A DNA stretch of 64,000 nucleotides from an uncultured Spirochaetales bacterium (GTDB lineage Bacteria > Spirochaetota > Spirochaetia > Sphaerochaetales > Sphaerochaetaceae). Below are positions 1 to 8,740 of this stretch, piece after piece (positions within the stretch are counted from its first letter, which is position 1; the number at the start of each line of letters is the position of its first letter). The notes beneath the pieces were generated by a model. That model searched no databases. It worked only from the letters and a program-made list of their open reading frames with translations, and was not told where the DNA came from. The stretch spans positions 372,001-436,000 of the forward strand of contig CALXYO010000001.1 of assembly GCA_944393005.1 (NCBI GenBank), given 5' to 3'. Made by a program: the position numbers and the translations under genes.

Positions 1-1
1 C

Positions 2-997
2 ATGGGAGGACGGAAGGACTTCATGAATGCAAGTCTTGAAGACAAAAGGAAGGGAGCTGCGAACATAGCATCGGCAGTCAGGAAAATTGCGGAATCCTCC
101 CCTGTTCCCGTTGCGCTCCATCTGGATCACGGCAGAGACTTTGACTCCGTGAAAGCGGCAATTGACGCCGGCTATACATCAGTCATGATAGACGGCTCTT
201 CCCTTCCGCTTGACGACAACATCGAGCTGACGAGGGAAGTCGTGAAATATGCTCATGCGAGAGGCGTGACTGTTGAAGGTGAACTGGGAGTGCTTGCCGG
301 TGTAGAGGACCATGTGTTCTCGCTTTCGTCCACATACACGAAACCTCTGGATGCACTACGTTTCTTCAGGGAAACACGCGTTGACGCTCTTGCAATCAGC
401 TACGGAACAATGCACGGTGCCAATAAAGGAAAGAATGCAGTTCTCAGGAAAGAGATCGCGATCGCCGTAAAAGAACTGCTGAGACATGAAGGGATAAAGG
501 GCTTTCTGGTGTCGCACGGTTCCTCCACTGTTCCGAAGTATATTGTGGACGAGATCAATGATCTTGGCGGAAAGCTTGAGAATTCCCATGGAATCTCACT
601 GGAACAGCTGAAGGAAGTGTCAAGAATGGGAATCGCCAAGATAAATGTAGATACTGATATAAGGCTTGCCGTAACACGCAACGTACGCCTTCTTTTCAAC
701 AATAGCCCCTCACTCCGGAATGATGAACATCTCAAGGGTGTATGGGAGCTGATGCAGGCCAATCCGTCCGCCTTTGATCCGAGGGTCTATCTTGCGGCCG
801 TAATGGACACAGTCATGTACAACACCATTCCTTCTGAAAGCGTCCAGCTGCTTGTAAATGCAGTGAAAGACGGCGTGATGGAAGGAATCGGAAGGCTTCT
901 TGTGGAATTCAGGCAGACCGGTATGGCAAGATTCGTGGAAACCAGGACATTTGATGAGATGAAGGAATTCTATAAGGAAGAGGAAAAGGGAAAATGA
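2..997 (+). CDS. Class II fructose-bisphosphate aldolase family protein (5' partial)
   Basis: Zn-dependent class II aldolase, expected to cleave or form a ketose bisphosphate to DHAP plus an aldehyde in the cytosol. Visible motifs: HLDHG (Asp and Zn-ligand His near residues 42-43 of the visible part), GELG, GTMHGANKG, VSHGSS and KINVDTDIRLA. In complete family members the HxDHG motif lies roughly 80 residues in, so about 40 N-terminal residues are probably left of the window; the frame is open to the edge. It overlaps the next gene by 4 nt (ATGA), so the two are translationally coupled. Its exact sugar is unknown: FBA, tagatose- or other ketose-bisphosphate aldolases share these motifs, and the TIM and LarA partners argue for a dedicated catabolic role rather than central glycolysis. 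Confidence 0.85.
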   Translation: MGGRKDFMNASLEDKRKGAANIASAVRKIAESSPVPVALHLDHGRDFDSVKAAIDAGYTSVMIDGSSLPLDDNIELTREVVKYAHARGVTVEGELGVLAGVEDHVFSLSSTYTKPLDALRFFRETRVDALAISYGTMHGANKGKNAVLRKEIAIAVKELLRHEGIKGFLVSHGSSTVPKYIVDEINDLGGKLENSHGISLEQLKEVSRMGIAKINVDTDIRLAVTRNVRLLFNNSPSLRNDEHLKGVWELMQANPSAFDPRVYLAAVMDTVMYNTIPSESVQLLVNAVKDGVMEGIGRLLVEFRQTGMARFVETRTFDEMKEFYKEEEKGK

Positions 998-1848
998 ATA
1001 AACAGCATGTTTTCGTAAACTTCAAGCGCTTCGACGTTCCGCTCTCGATGGGAGGTGTTAACCGGACAGGCAGCATCGAGCACTGGGCAGAAGATATCAT
1101 AGGAAAAGTGATTGATGAACTTGAATCATACACTCCGGATGAAGTCCGCTTTGCAATGTACTTTCCTGAAAGCCAGATAATCAGCGCAGTCAGGGCAAAA
1201 GGTAAAAGCCGGGCCCTTGAGATCGGCAGCCAGGGTGTGTACAGATATGATGTCAGACAAGGCGGGAATTTCGGCGCCTTCACAACACTGCGGCCAGCCA
1301 GCATCGTTTCCGCAATGGGATGCAGCACCACGATCATAGGACACTGCGAGGAGAGAAATGAGAAAAGAGATCTTCTAAGCGCTGCAGGCTGCAGTGATTT
1401 CACTGCCATAAACAAGGTTCTGAACGAGGAAATCCTGCGTGCGCAGGAAAGAAATCTTTCCGTCCTGTACTGCATAGGAGAAAGAGAGGAAGAGACTGAC
1501 ATATGGGACAGTGTAATAAGAAAACAGCTCAGGGACGGACTCAGAGGAGCTGATCCTGGCAGGATTGTGATAGGATACGAACCGGTATGGTCCATAGGAC
1601 CGGGAAAGACTCCTGCCGGGAAGGAGTACATAACAAAAGTAGCCCGTCTGGTAAAAGACACTGTCGGTGATGTGCCTGTCGTGTACGGCGGAGGGCTCAA
1701 AGAAGACAATGCCGCCATGCTCGCCGGCATTGATGAAATCGACGGCGGACTCATTGCCCTTACCCGCTTCAAGGGAGAAATCGGGTTCTATCCCGAAGAG
1801 TATCTGAATATAGTCAGCACATACATGAATGCAAAGAGAGGTGAATGA
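994..1848 (+). CDS. Triose-phosphate isomerase homologue
   Basis: 284-residue TIM-barrel isomerase, somewhat longer than the usual ~250. The catalytic set is present: Lys11 in VNFKRF, His117 in IIGHCEER (usual GHSERR) and Glu196 in YEPVWSIGPGKTP; the phosphate-binding VYGGGLKEDN follows. It overlaps the upstream aldolase by 4 nt and ends one base before the LarA-type gene start, so it sits in a tight operon. Because the loop residues differ from housekeeping TpiA and the neighbours are an aldolase and a hydroxyacid racemase, it may isomerise a related phosphorylated ketose or tetrulose, as TIM homologues such as EryH do. The general fold and chemistry are clear, the substrate is not. Confidence 0.85.
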   Translation: MNKQHVFVNFKRFDVPLSMGGVNRTGSIEHWAEDIIGKVIDELESYTPDEVRFAMYFPESQIISAVRAKGKSRALEIGSQGVYRYDVRQGGNFGAFTTLRPASIVSAMGCSTTIIGHCEERNEKRDLLSAAGCSDFTAINKVLNEEILRAQERNLSVLYCIGEREEETDIWDSVIRKQLRDGLRGADPGRIVIGYEPVWSIGPGKTPAGKEYITKVARLVKDTVGDVPVVYGGGLKEDNAAMLAGIDEIDGGLIALTRFKGEIGFYPEEYLNIVSTYMNAKRGE

Positions 1849-1849
1849 A

Positions 1850-3292
1850 ATGAAACTTGATTTTGAGTACGGACAGGGAACGGTAAGTGCAAGTCTTCCT
1901 GAATGGACAGATGTTTTCATCCCCGGTGTGACAGTTCCTGATCCGCCGTGCATAAGCGAAGACAGGATTGAGGAAGAAACACTCAGAAGCCTGAGAAATC
2001 CGGTCGGCATGCCGCCTTTAAGCGAACTTGCGAAAAAAGGGAGCAAAGTCGTGATAGTATTCCCGGACAGGGTGAAAGGCGGGGAACAGCCGACAAGCCA
2101 CAGAAAGACAGCCATCCCCCTGATACTGAATGAACTTTACAGCGCGGGTGTTGAAAAGAAAGACATTCTTCTCATCTGCTCAAACGGGCTGCACCGCAAG
2201 AACACGGAAAAGGAAATAAGAGGTGTCCTCGGAGACAGTCTTTTCAATGAATTCTGGCCATCTCATCAGATAATCAACCACGACAGTGAGGACTGGGACC
2301 ATCTTGTGGACCTCGGTGTTACGGACAGAGGAGATCCTGTGATCATGAACAGATATGTTTATGAAGCCGATGTGGCGATCCTCATCGGACATGTGCAGGG
2401 CAATCCGTATGGAGGATATTCTGGTGGATACAAGCACTGTGCAACGGGAATCACTCACTGGAAAAGCATCGCGAGCCATCATGTTCCTTCCGTAATGCAC
2501 CGCGCGGACTTCACTCCGGTCTCAGGCAGCTCCCTGATGAGAACCAAATTCAATGAAATCGGCATGCATATGGAAAAATGCATGAAAAAGAAGTTCTTCT
2601 GCTGTGATGCCGTGCTTGACTCAAAAAGCCGTCAGATAAGCATCCATTCCGGCTATGCCGCACAGATGATGCCACTTTCCTGGATCGATGCGGACAGAAG
2701 GACATACGTGCACTGGGCTGAGAAAAAGTATGACATACTTGTTTTCGGCATGCCGCAGTTCTTCCACTACGGGGACGGCATGGGAACGAATCCGATAATG
2801 CTGATGCAGGCCCTGTCCGCACAGGTGATCAGATTCAAGAGAATCATGAGCGACAAATGCGTGATCATATGCCAGAGTCTGTGCAACGGTTTCTTCAATG
2901 AAAGTCTCTGGCCATACACCAGGGAAATGTTCGAAGCATTCAAGCATGATGAGATGAACATACTGCCTGATATGAACAGACTGGGAGAGTATTATGCGAC
3001 AAATGAGGAATATGTGCGCAGATACCGCTATGCGAATGCTTTCCACCCCTTCCATGGCTTCAGCATGATTTCCTGTGCTCATATTGCTGAAATGAACACC
3101 TCTGCGATTTACATAACAGGTGCAAAGGATCCCGGCTATGCAAGAGCCATGGGCCTCAAGACAAGGGCAACCATTGAGGAGGCTCTAGAAGACGCAATGA
3201 GAAAATATACAGGTGACAGACCGAATATTCTCGCTCTTCCCCTCACATTCAAAACAGCAAGTGTCCATCTCTGCATGAAGGAAGATCAGTGA
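1850..3292 (+). CDS. LarA-type nickel-pincer 2-hydroxyacid racemase/epimerase
   Basis: 480-residue protein of the LarA (DUF2088) family, which uses a nickel-pincer nucleotide to racemise or epimerise 2-hydroxyacids by hydride transfer. Visible family motifs: GLHRKNTEKE (catalytic-His region) and GHVQGNPYGGYSGGYK (second His and the lysine that carries the cofactor). The start at 1850 is chosen over an in-frame ATG at 1829 because it has GAGAGGTG about 8 nt upstream and lies two bases after the isomerase stop. No larB, larC or larE cofactor genes are in the window, so cofactor synthesis must be encoded elsewhere. The substrate is probably not lactate, given the aldolase and isomerase partners; a sugar-acid or other hydroxyacid is more likely. 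Confidence 0.8.
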   Translation: MKLDFEYGQGTVSASLPEWTDVFIPGVTVPDPPCISEDRIEEETLRSLRNPVGMPPLSELAKKGSKVVIVFPDRVKGGEQPTSHRKTAIPLILNELYSAGVEKKDILLICSNGLHRKNTEKEIRGVLGDSLFNEFWPSHQIINHDSEDWDHLVDLGVTDRGDPVIMNRYVYEADVAILIGHVQGNPYGGYSGGYKHCATGITHWKSIASHHVPSVMHRADFTPVSGSSLMRTKFNEIGMHMEKCMKKKFFCCDAVLDSKSRQISIHSGYAAQMMPLSWIDADRRTYVHWAEKKYDILVFGMPQFFHYGDGMGTNPIMLMQALSAQVIRFKRIMSDKCVIICQSLCNGFFNESLWPYTREMFEAFKHDEMNILPDMNRLGEYYATNEEYVRRYRYANAFHPFHGFSMISCAHIAEMNTSAIYITGAKDPGYARAMGLKTRATIEEALEDAMRKYTGDRPNILALPLTFKTASVHLCMKEDQ

Positions 3293-3337
3293 ATCATACA
3301 GCTGGTTTCCTGCATGATACAGCTTTAAAAGGACATC

Positions 3338-3374
3338 AGACAGTTCTTCAGAAACGATAGATGAAGAACTGTCT
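3338..3374 (+). terminator. Hairpin after the aldolase-TIM-LarA operon
   Basis: A perfect 12-bp inverted repeat (3338-3349 with 3363-3374) around a 13-nt loop, followed by a T-rich stretch. It probably ends or processes the upstream operon transcript before the ABC transporter genes. Confidence 0.6.
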
Positions 3375-3498
3375 TCTGTCTTTGCGTCATGTTATTCAAG
3401 AATGACTGCACCTGTAAAAAAGGCGTAAAAAAATTCAGCCTTTTCAACCTGTCCGCCCATGTTAGTCTGAACATGTGAATAAAAAAAGGAGGCTGACA

Positions 3499-4293
3499 AT
3501 GGCCAATGGAATAAAAAAGAAAGGAGGCATCAGCGAAAGGAAAAAGAACTGGCTCTGGCTGGCTCTCTCGCTTGCAGCTGCGCTGGCTGTGTGGACAGTG
3601 CTGTCGGTGCTGCCCTCCACGTCCAGATCGTTTCCCAATGTCATAGTTGTGTTCCAGCAAATACCGGTGATGATTGAAAGAAACGTTCTGTTCAAGGATA
3701 TCTCATCATCACTCATCAGCGTGGGACTGGGCTACCTTCTCGGTTTTGTGATCGCTCTTCCTGTGGCAATCCTGATGGCATGGTACAATCCGTTCAGAAG
3801 AATCATCGAACCCTGGATACAGTTCATAAGGAACATCCCTCCCCTTGCCTACGTACCGCTTATCGTCATTGCAGCGGGTGTGGGACGCAAACCTCAGGTC
3901 ATCGTCATCACTATCGCCACCTTCCTGATAATGTGCATCACCATCTACCAGGGAATCATAAACATTGATGAGACCCTCATAAAGGCAGCTCGTGTCCTGG
4001 GTGCAAAGGACAAAGACATCTTCATCAGGGTGCTGGCTCCGGCAAGCCTTCCGTTCATACTGACCGCAGTCCGTCTCGGCGCTTCAGTTGCGCTCACGAC
4101 ACTTATCGCAGCTGAATCAACAGGAGCCTTCGCAGGACTGGGAATGAGAATAAGGAGTCTCAACAACAACTTCGAGACCGCGCCCATGCTGCTTTACATA
4201 ATCATCATAGGCATTATCGGAATAACGATAGAAAAGCTGATCAAACTACTTGAAAGGAAGCTTACAGGATGGCAGGAAAAGAGAGAAATATAA
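3499..4293 (+). CDS. ABC transporter permease, nitrate/sulfonate/taurine type
   Basis: Inner-membrane permease of the SsuC/TauC/NrtB class. One N-terminal hydrophobic span (after about 15 basic residues) and roughly five further segments are visible; the cytoplasmic coupling loop reads ARVLGAKDKDIFIRVLAPAS, matching the EAA loop. The ATG at 3499 has AAAGGAGG (3486-3493) in front of it, so I prefer it to the upstream GTG at 3475. It overlaps the ATPase gene by 25 nt and belongs to a three-gene importer operon. Confidence 0.88.
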   Translation: MANGIKKKGGISERKKNWLWLALSLAAALAVWTVLSVLPSTSRSFPNVIVVFQQIPVMIERNVLFKDISSSLISVGLGYLLGFVIALPVAILMAWYNPFRRIIEPWIQFIRNIPPLAYVPLIVIAAGVGRKPQVIVITIATFLIMCITIYQGIINIDETLIKAARVLGAKDKDIFIRVLAPASLPFILTAVRLGASVALTTLIAAESTGAFAGLGMRIRSLNNNFETAPMLLYIIIIGIIGITIEKLIKLLERKLTGWQEKREI

Positions 4294-5060
4294 AAGTCGT
4301 CATAGAAGACGTCAAAAAGACATACATGGGCAGGAACGGAGAAGTTGTGGCGCTCAACGGCGTCAATCTTGAAATCGCCCACAACGAGTTCGTGACTGTC
4401 GTCGGTCCTTCCGGGTGCGGCAAATCGACATTGCTGAACATAATCGCAGGACTGCTTGAACCGACAAGCGGCAGAGTCATCTGCAACGGCAATGAGGTGC
4501 ACGGCACCGGCATGGACAGGGGTGTCGTATTCCAGCAGTATGCGCTTTTCCCCTGGCTGACAGTGCTGAAAAATGTGATGTTTCCTCTCAACATGAAAGG
4601 AATAAAGGGAAAAGAAGCGGAGGAAACGGCGATGAAGTATATCAGGATGGTTGATCTTGAGAAATTCGCCGACCATTATCCGAAGGAACTTTCCGGAGGC
4701 ATGAAGCAGAGGGTTGCCATTGCGCGTGCCTATGCCGCAGAGCCTGAAATACTGCTGATGGACGAGCCGTTCGGAGCTCTTGATGCACAGACAAGAACAC
4801 AGCTCCAGCAGGAACTGCTTGACACATGGGAAAAAGAACAGAAGACCTGTTTCTTCATAACCCATGATGTCGATGAGGCTATCATTCTCGGCCAGAGAGT
4901 TGTCATAATGTCGGCCCGGCCGGGAAGAATCAAGGATATTGTCGATATCGACATACCCTACCCCAGGAATCAGGAAACAAAGATGTCACCACGCTTCCTG
5001 GAGCTTAAAAACCGCATATGGTCACAGGTATACCAGGAATACCTTGAAGTAAGGAAATAA
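4269..5060 (+). CDS. ABC transporter ATPase, nitrate/sulfonate/taurine type
   Basis: 263-residue importer ATPase. Walker A GPSGCGKST at residues 46-54, Q-loop QQYALFPW, signature LSGGMKQR, Walker B LLMDEPFGALD and the switch His in FFITHDVDEA are all present, so it should be active. It energises the permease encoded just upstream and works with the binding protein encoded 21 nt downstream. Resembles SsuB/TauB/NrtD; the sequence alone does not fix the substrate. Confidence 0.9.
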   Translation: MAGKERNIKVVIEDVKKTYMGRNGEVVALNGVNLEIAHNEFVTVVGPSGCGKSTLLNIIAGLLEPTSGRVICNGNEVHGTGMDRGVVFQQYALFPWLTVLKNVMFPLNMKGIKGKEAEETAMKYIRMVDLEKFADHYPKELSGGMKQRVAIARAYAAEPEILLMDEPFGALDAQTRTQLQQELLDTWEKEQKTCFFITHDVDEAIILGQRVVIMSARPGRIKDIVDIDIPYPRNQETKMSPRFLELKNRIWSQVYQEYLEVRK

Positions 5061-5081
5061 ATTTAAAAAGGAGATAAATTT

Positions 5082-6068
5082 ATGAAGAAAATCATTGCCA
5101 TGCTGCTCATCGCAGCCCTCGCTCTGACAAGTGTGTTCGCCCAGGGCGGAAATGAAAGCTCGGACCTTGATACTGTCAGAGTCGCATATATGACAAACTA
5201 TGCATCTCTCTGTTCACTTGTTGCCGGTATCCAGACAGGCGCATTTGCAGAACAGGGAATTGAAGTAGAGCTTGTTGAGTTCGCAGACGGTCCCACGATT
5301 ATCGCAGCAATGGAAAGCGGTTCCATAGACATCGGTTATATCGGACACGGTGCACATAAGCTCTGTGTCAACGGCAGGGCAAAAATCTTCGCATTCAGCC
5401 ATGTCGGCAACGGAGACGCCGTCATCGGCCTCAGGAGCCACGGTGTCACAGAAGACCCGGCTTCACTCAAAGGCAAGAGCATCGGTTATGCATCAGGCAC
5501 ATCAAGTGAACAGATTCTCAAGTGGACTCTTGAAAGTGCAGGCCTGACGATGGATGATGTGACAGCATATGAAATGGATGCAGCAGCAATCACATCGGCA
5601 ATGACATCAGGTGCTCTCGATGCATGTGCAAACTGGTCACCGGCCACATTCACCATTCTTGATGCCATCGGAGATGATGCATTTGTTCTTGCAGACAACG
5701 TGACATTCGCAGACAGAAGCGCATCAGTCGCATCGTGGATCGTAATGGACAAGTGGGCAACTGAGAACAGAGACCTCCTCGTCCGCTTCACACGTGCTCT
5801 CTATGACGGTATGGATTACAGAGCTGAAAACATCGAACAGACAGCAGAATGGGTTGCAGAAGTTCTCGGAACATCCTATGACACAGTATATGCACAGCGC
5901 GGCGATGCGGAATGGCTCACAAGTGATGAGATGATCGCACAGATTGAAGACGGCACAATTGAGGAAATGTATGAAGTACAGAAACTCAGCTTCGGAAGCG
6001 AAGTTGATCCGTCCACACCAGTAAGCGATTATGTCATGTTTGACATCATGCTTGAAGCTGCTGAATGA
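5082..6068 (+). CDS. Periplasmic substrate-binding protein (SsuA/TauA/NrtA-like)
   Basis: 328-residue solute-binding protein with a clear Sec signal (MKK, hydrophobic core, likely cleavage after VFA at residue 20); there is no lipobox cysteine. The mature part follows the NMT1/OpuAC-like plan, with an early AYMTNY strand and the segment GSIDIGYIGHGAHK that usually lines the binding cleft. RBS AAAGGAGAT precedes the ATG. Last gene of the importer operon, followed by a strong terminator. Ligand candidates are small sulfonates, nitrogen compounds or a precursor for the upstream aldolase pathway; this is inference only. Confidence 0.87.
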   Translation: MKKIIAMLLIAALALTSVFAQGGNESSDLDTVRVAYMTNYASLCSLVAGIQTGAFAEQGIEVELVEFADGPTIIAAMESGSIDIGYIGHGAHKLCVNGRAKIFAFSHVGNGDAVIGLRSHGVTEDPASLKGKSIGYASGTSSEQILKWTLESAGLTMDDVTAYEMDAAAITSAMTSGALDACANWSPATFTILDAIGDDAFVLADNVTFADRSASVASWIVMDKWATENRDLLVRFTRALYDGMDYRAENIEQTAEWVAEVLGTSYDTVYAQRGDAEWLTSDEMIAQIEDGTIEEMYEVQKLSFGSEVDPSTPVSDYVMFDIMLEAAE

Positions 6069-6088
6069 TTTGAGGCACTTCAAATTGC

Positions 6089-6121
6089 AAGCCGGAAGTT
6101 TTGACGCTTCCGGCTTTTTTC
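6089..6121 (+). terminator. Rho-independent terminator of the ABC operon
   Basis: Perfect 10-bp stem AAGCCGGAAG / CTTCCGGCTT with an 8-nt loop followed by six T, starting 20 nt after the binding-protein stop codon. Confidence 0.9.
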
Positions 6122-6149
6122 TTGCATTTGCATCCTCTCATGGTAAAAT
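6122..6149 (+). promoter_or_regulatory. Sigma-70-type promoter for the two-component genes
   Basis: TTGCAT (6122-6127), 16-nt spacer, TAAAAT (6144-6149), then an RBS AGGAGGG and a TTG start at 6177. It lies directly behind the terminator of the previous operon. Confidence 0.5.
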
Positions 6150-6176
6150 TCTAGAAAGATACAGGAGGGAGCGGTT

Positions 6177-7640
6177 TTGCTTTTGGCTCTTACGAGTTCA
6201 ATACTCGTCATTTCATTCATAATTGTGGTTATAAGGCATGACAGACGCTCTCTGCTTATCTTCTCAACATGCCTCTCCCTCTTCATCTTCATTTTCTCAA
6301 TCCTCGCATACATAGCAAAGAAAGGTGGAATCGGAAGGGAGATAAGCTTCATTTTCTATGGAACCAAGGAAATAAGGTTATGGTTCCAGTATCTTGTACT
6401 CACATTGCGACAGCTGGGTTTCATAACCGCAATCGGCCGGTATACATTCCCCCTTCTCCTGCTGTTGACAGCACTGGACATGGTATATTTCAATTTTGCG
6501 GTCAAAATCAAGAAACATATATTACTGATGTTCATAATTCCGTCCATATGTCTCATCTGCTATATCCCCCAGGTGTTTGAAGTACTTGTCAGCGGCAGGG
6601 ATGCAATGCTTCATTTCCTTGTGAATTTCTCGCGTGTATATGTCTATGGCTACGCACTGATGACCCTGATATGCCTTATCTGTGAGTACGCTTCCATAAC
6701 GCTTCCGTTTTTCAGGAGAAGATTTCTGTCAAAGACTGCAATTCTCCTGTCGCTTGAGATCATTTACACAATATACTGTCTTCAGGATCCAGCCCAGATA
6801 TACCTTTTCTATAAGAATGACTACATGTTCCTGCTGGGACTATGGTATCTTTCTCCTGCCATGTCACCTATGCTGTATACTCTCTCCATCATCGGGAGCG
6901 TCGTGTTTTCCATAATAGGTTTCATATTCCTCCTGAGATACATGAGCATAAACTTTGATGCACAGAAAGAGGAGATAATACTGAAAAGAGATGCAAAAAC
7001 AGCCAGTAGGGGGATATCAATGTTCTTCCACGGTACGAAAAACGAACTTCTTGCCATGGAAATACTTCTCCGCCGTATCTCCAAGAGATATGAAGATGAT
7101 GAAGACGTGAAAAGACTCTCAAGGCTTAACGGAGAACTGAACAGAAGGCTTCAGAGCCTGCACAGGGCATCCAGGACAGACATAAGCGTGCTTTCAGTTG
7201 CTTCCCTTGAAGATGTGATCCAGAAAGCCCGGGAAAAAGTACTCTCACGCTATGCGGCCTCCTCCTTTGAGACTTCTTTCAGAAACGGTGACATACAGAT
7301 CCTTGCGGATGTGGAAAGTCTTTCAGAAGCACTTGGAAACATATTGATGAATGCCGTCGAGGCACAGATGGAAGCAGGCCGCAATACTCCTGTCGAAATT
7401 GAATGTGCCATTGAACATCTCTGGGTGTCAGTCAGGATAAGCGATGCGGGAAAAGGCCTTGACAGAAAACAGCTCAGACAGATATATCAGCCGTTCTATT
7501 CAAACAAGAACAGCAGCCAGAACTGGGGCATGGGAATGTACTACACACGCAGTGTCATAAAAAAGCATCTCGGCTCGATAAGATATGAACAGAGGGAAAG
7601 CGGTGGCAGCCGTTTCATTGTACTGCTGCCGAAACCGTGA
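6177..7640 (+). CDS. Membrane sensor histidine kinase
   Basis: 487-residue kinase starting at TTG with AGGAGGG 7 nt upstream. The N-terminal ~250 residues hold about seven to eight hydrophobic segments, a multi-pass sensor without an evident extracellular domain. The likely phospho-acceptor is His285 in MFFHGTKNEL, followed by the ATPase domain with N box NILMNAVEAQ, DAGKGL, the F box YQPFYSNK and GMGMYYTRSVI. It is cotranscribed with the response regulator immediately downstream. The signal is unknown; the position after an importer operon may be chance, since a terminator separates them. Confidence 0.88.
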   Translation: MLLALTSSILVISFIIVVIRHDRRSLLIFSTCLSLFIFIFSILAYIAKKGGIGREISFIFYGTKEIRLWFQYLVLTLRQLGFITAIGRYTFPLLLLLTALDMVYFNFAVKIKKHILLMFIIPSICLICYIPQVFEVLVSGRDAMLHFLVNFSRVYVYGYALMTLICLICEYASITLPFFRRRFLSKTAILLSLEIIYTIYCLQDPAQIYLFYKNDYMFLLGLWYLSPAMSPMLYTLSIIGSVVFSIIGFIFLLRYMSINFDAQKEEIILKRDAKTASRGISMFFHGTKNELLAMEILLRRISKRYEDDEDVKRLSRLNGELNRRLQSLHRASRTDISVLSVASLEDVIQKAREKVLSRYAASSFETSFRNGDIQILADVESLSEALGNILMNAVEAQMEAGRNTPVEIECAIEHLWVSVRISDAGKGLDRKQLRQIYQPFYSNKNSSQNWGMGMYYTRSVIKKHLGSIRYEQRESGGSRFIVLLPKP

Positions 7641-7656
7641 AAAGGAGAAGACTTCA

Positions 7657-8328
7657 GTGAACAGCGTAATGGTTGTGGAAGACAATGAGATAATAAGAGA
7701 AGACATAACAGAGACTGTGAATTCCATAGACGGCTTTGCTGTCACATGTGAATGCTCAAGCGGAAAAGATGCTTCACTCTCCTACTCACCCGGAAGTTTC
7801 TCTGTTGTCCTCATGGATATAGAAATGGAGACATCCAATGCAGGCATAGATGCTGCAAGAGCCATAATTGAAAAGGACCCGCAGGCAAAAATAGTGTTTC
7901 TGACAAGCCACGATGATGATGAGATCGTCATCACCGCAATGGCGAGCGGTGCGAAGGATTTCCTTGTCAAAGGCTGCAGCAGGGAGGAGATCAGCTCCCA
8001 TCTCTCAGCTGTCATAAACGATGAAACCATTCTGGACAGAAGAGTTCATGACCTCATAATGAATGAATACAGAAGACTGAGTCACAGCGAGCGGAGTCTG
8101 CTGTATTTCATCCAGCATCTCAGTTCGCTGACAAAGGCGGAAAGAGAACTCATAGGCTGCTTTCTTGATGGGATGAAGATCAGGGAAATTGCCCAGAAAC
8201 GTTTCGTTGAACCGGTAACAGTGAAGTCACAGATAAGAACACTGCTGGGCAAGCTCGATTTGTCCCGCACCAGCGAGATAGTATCAAAAATAAGAGAACT
8301 GGGACTTGAGCATCTCTTTTCATCCTGA
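7657..8328 (+). CDS. NarL/FixJ-type response regulator
   Basis: 223-residue regulator: receiver domain with acidic pair ED, phospho-acceptor Asp54 in VVLMDIEM, Lys105 in FLVKG, and a C-terminal LuxR-type HTH (IREIAQKRFVEPVTVKSQIRTL). The GTG start at 7657 is preferred because AAGGAG lies 9 nt upstream; the longer open frame would run back into the kinase gene. Partner of the membrane kinase encoded 16 nt upstream. Targets are not visible. Confidence 0.88.
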   Translation: MNSVMVVEDNEIIREDITETVNSIDGFAVTCECSSGKDASLSYSPGSFSVVLMDIEMETSNAGIDAARAIIEKDPQAKIVFLTSHDDDEIVITAMASGAKDFLVKGCSREEISSHLSAVINDETILDRRVHDLIMNEYRRLSHSERSLLYFIQHLSSLTKAERELIGCFLDGMKIREIAQKRFVEPVTVKSQIRTLLGKLDLSRTSEIVSKIRELGLEHLFSS

Positions 8329-8651
8329 TGTCATTATTGTACTCTTCTGTCATGAAGCATCTGATAAGGAAGGTCTTTCTTTTCCCCCTCTACATCTACA
8401 AATACTGCATTTCCCCCATGCTGGGTCCATGCAAATGCAGATACACACCTTCCTGTTCTTCATATTTTGAAACAGCTGTGATGCGCTTCGGGATCATCAG
8501 GGGAAGCATAATGGGAACAGCAAGAATACTGCGCTGCACGCGTTTTTTTCTCGGAGGTCCTGATGAGGTTCCCGGTGAATGGAGCTTTAAGGAAATAAAG
8601 AAAGGATTCACCATCTACCGCAAGAGGAAAGACAGACAGAAAGATAAATAA
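8328..8651 (+). CDS. yidD: YidD, membrane protein insertion efficiency factor
   Basis: 107-residue YidD family protein, thought to assist YidC-dependent membrane insertion. Diagnostic features: amphipathic N-terminal helix, the cysteine-rich CKCRYTPSCSSYF, and RGSIMGTARILRC. The start overlaps the regulator stop (TGATG); an in-frame ATG at 8352 is an alternative that would give the usual family N-terminus. In many genomes yidD lies next to rpmH/rnpA/yidC, so its place behind a response regulator is unusual. Confidence 0.85.
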   Translation: MSLLYSSVMKHLIRKVFLFPLYIYKYCISPMLGPCKCRYTPSCSSYFETAVMRFGIIRGSIMGTARILRCTRFFLGGPDEVPGEWSFKEIKKGFTIYRKRKDRQKDK

Positions 8652-8680
8652 GTCCGGCTGACAATCCTGTGAGAACACAG

Positions 8681-8711
8681 ACAGAGACAGGATTTCAAGT
8701 CCTGTCCCTGT
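8681..8711. terminator. Hairpin between convergent yidD and udk
   Basis: ACAGAGACAGGA / TCCTGTCCCTGT with a 7-nt loop and one mismatch. No clear T tract on either strand, so a bidirectional terminator is plausible rather than certain. Confidence 0.4.
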
Positions 8712-8740
8712 AAGCAGTTAATTTTAGTAAGCAGTACTGA

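Noticed and set aside
3292..3330. Short direct repeat ATnATACAGCT after the LarA gene
   Set aside because: Only two copies of about 10 nt and no structural role seen; chance or small duplication.
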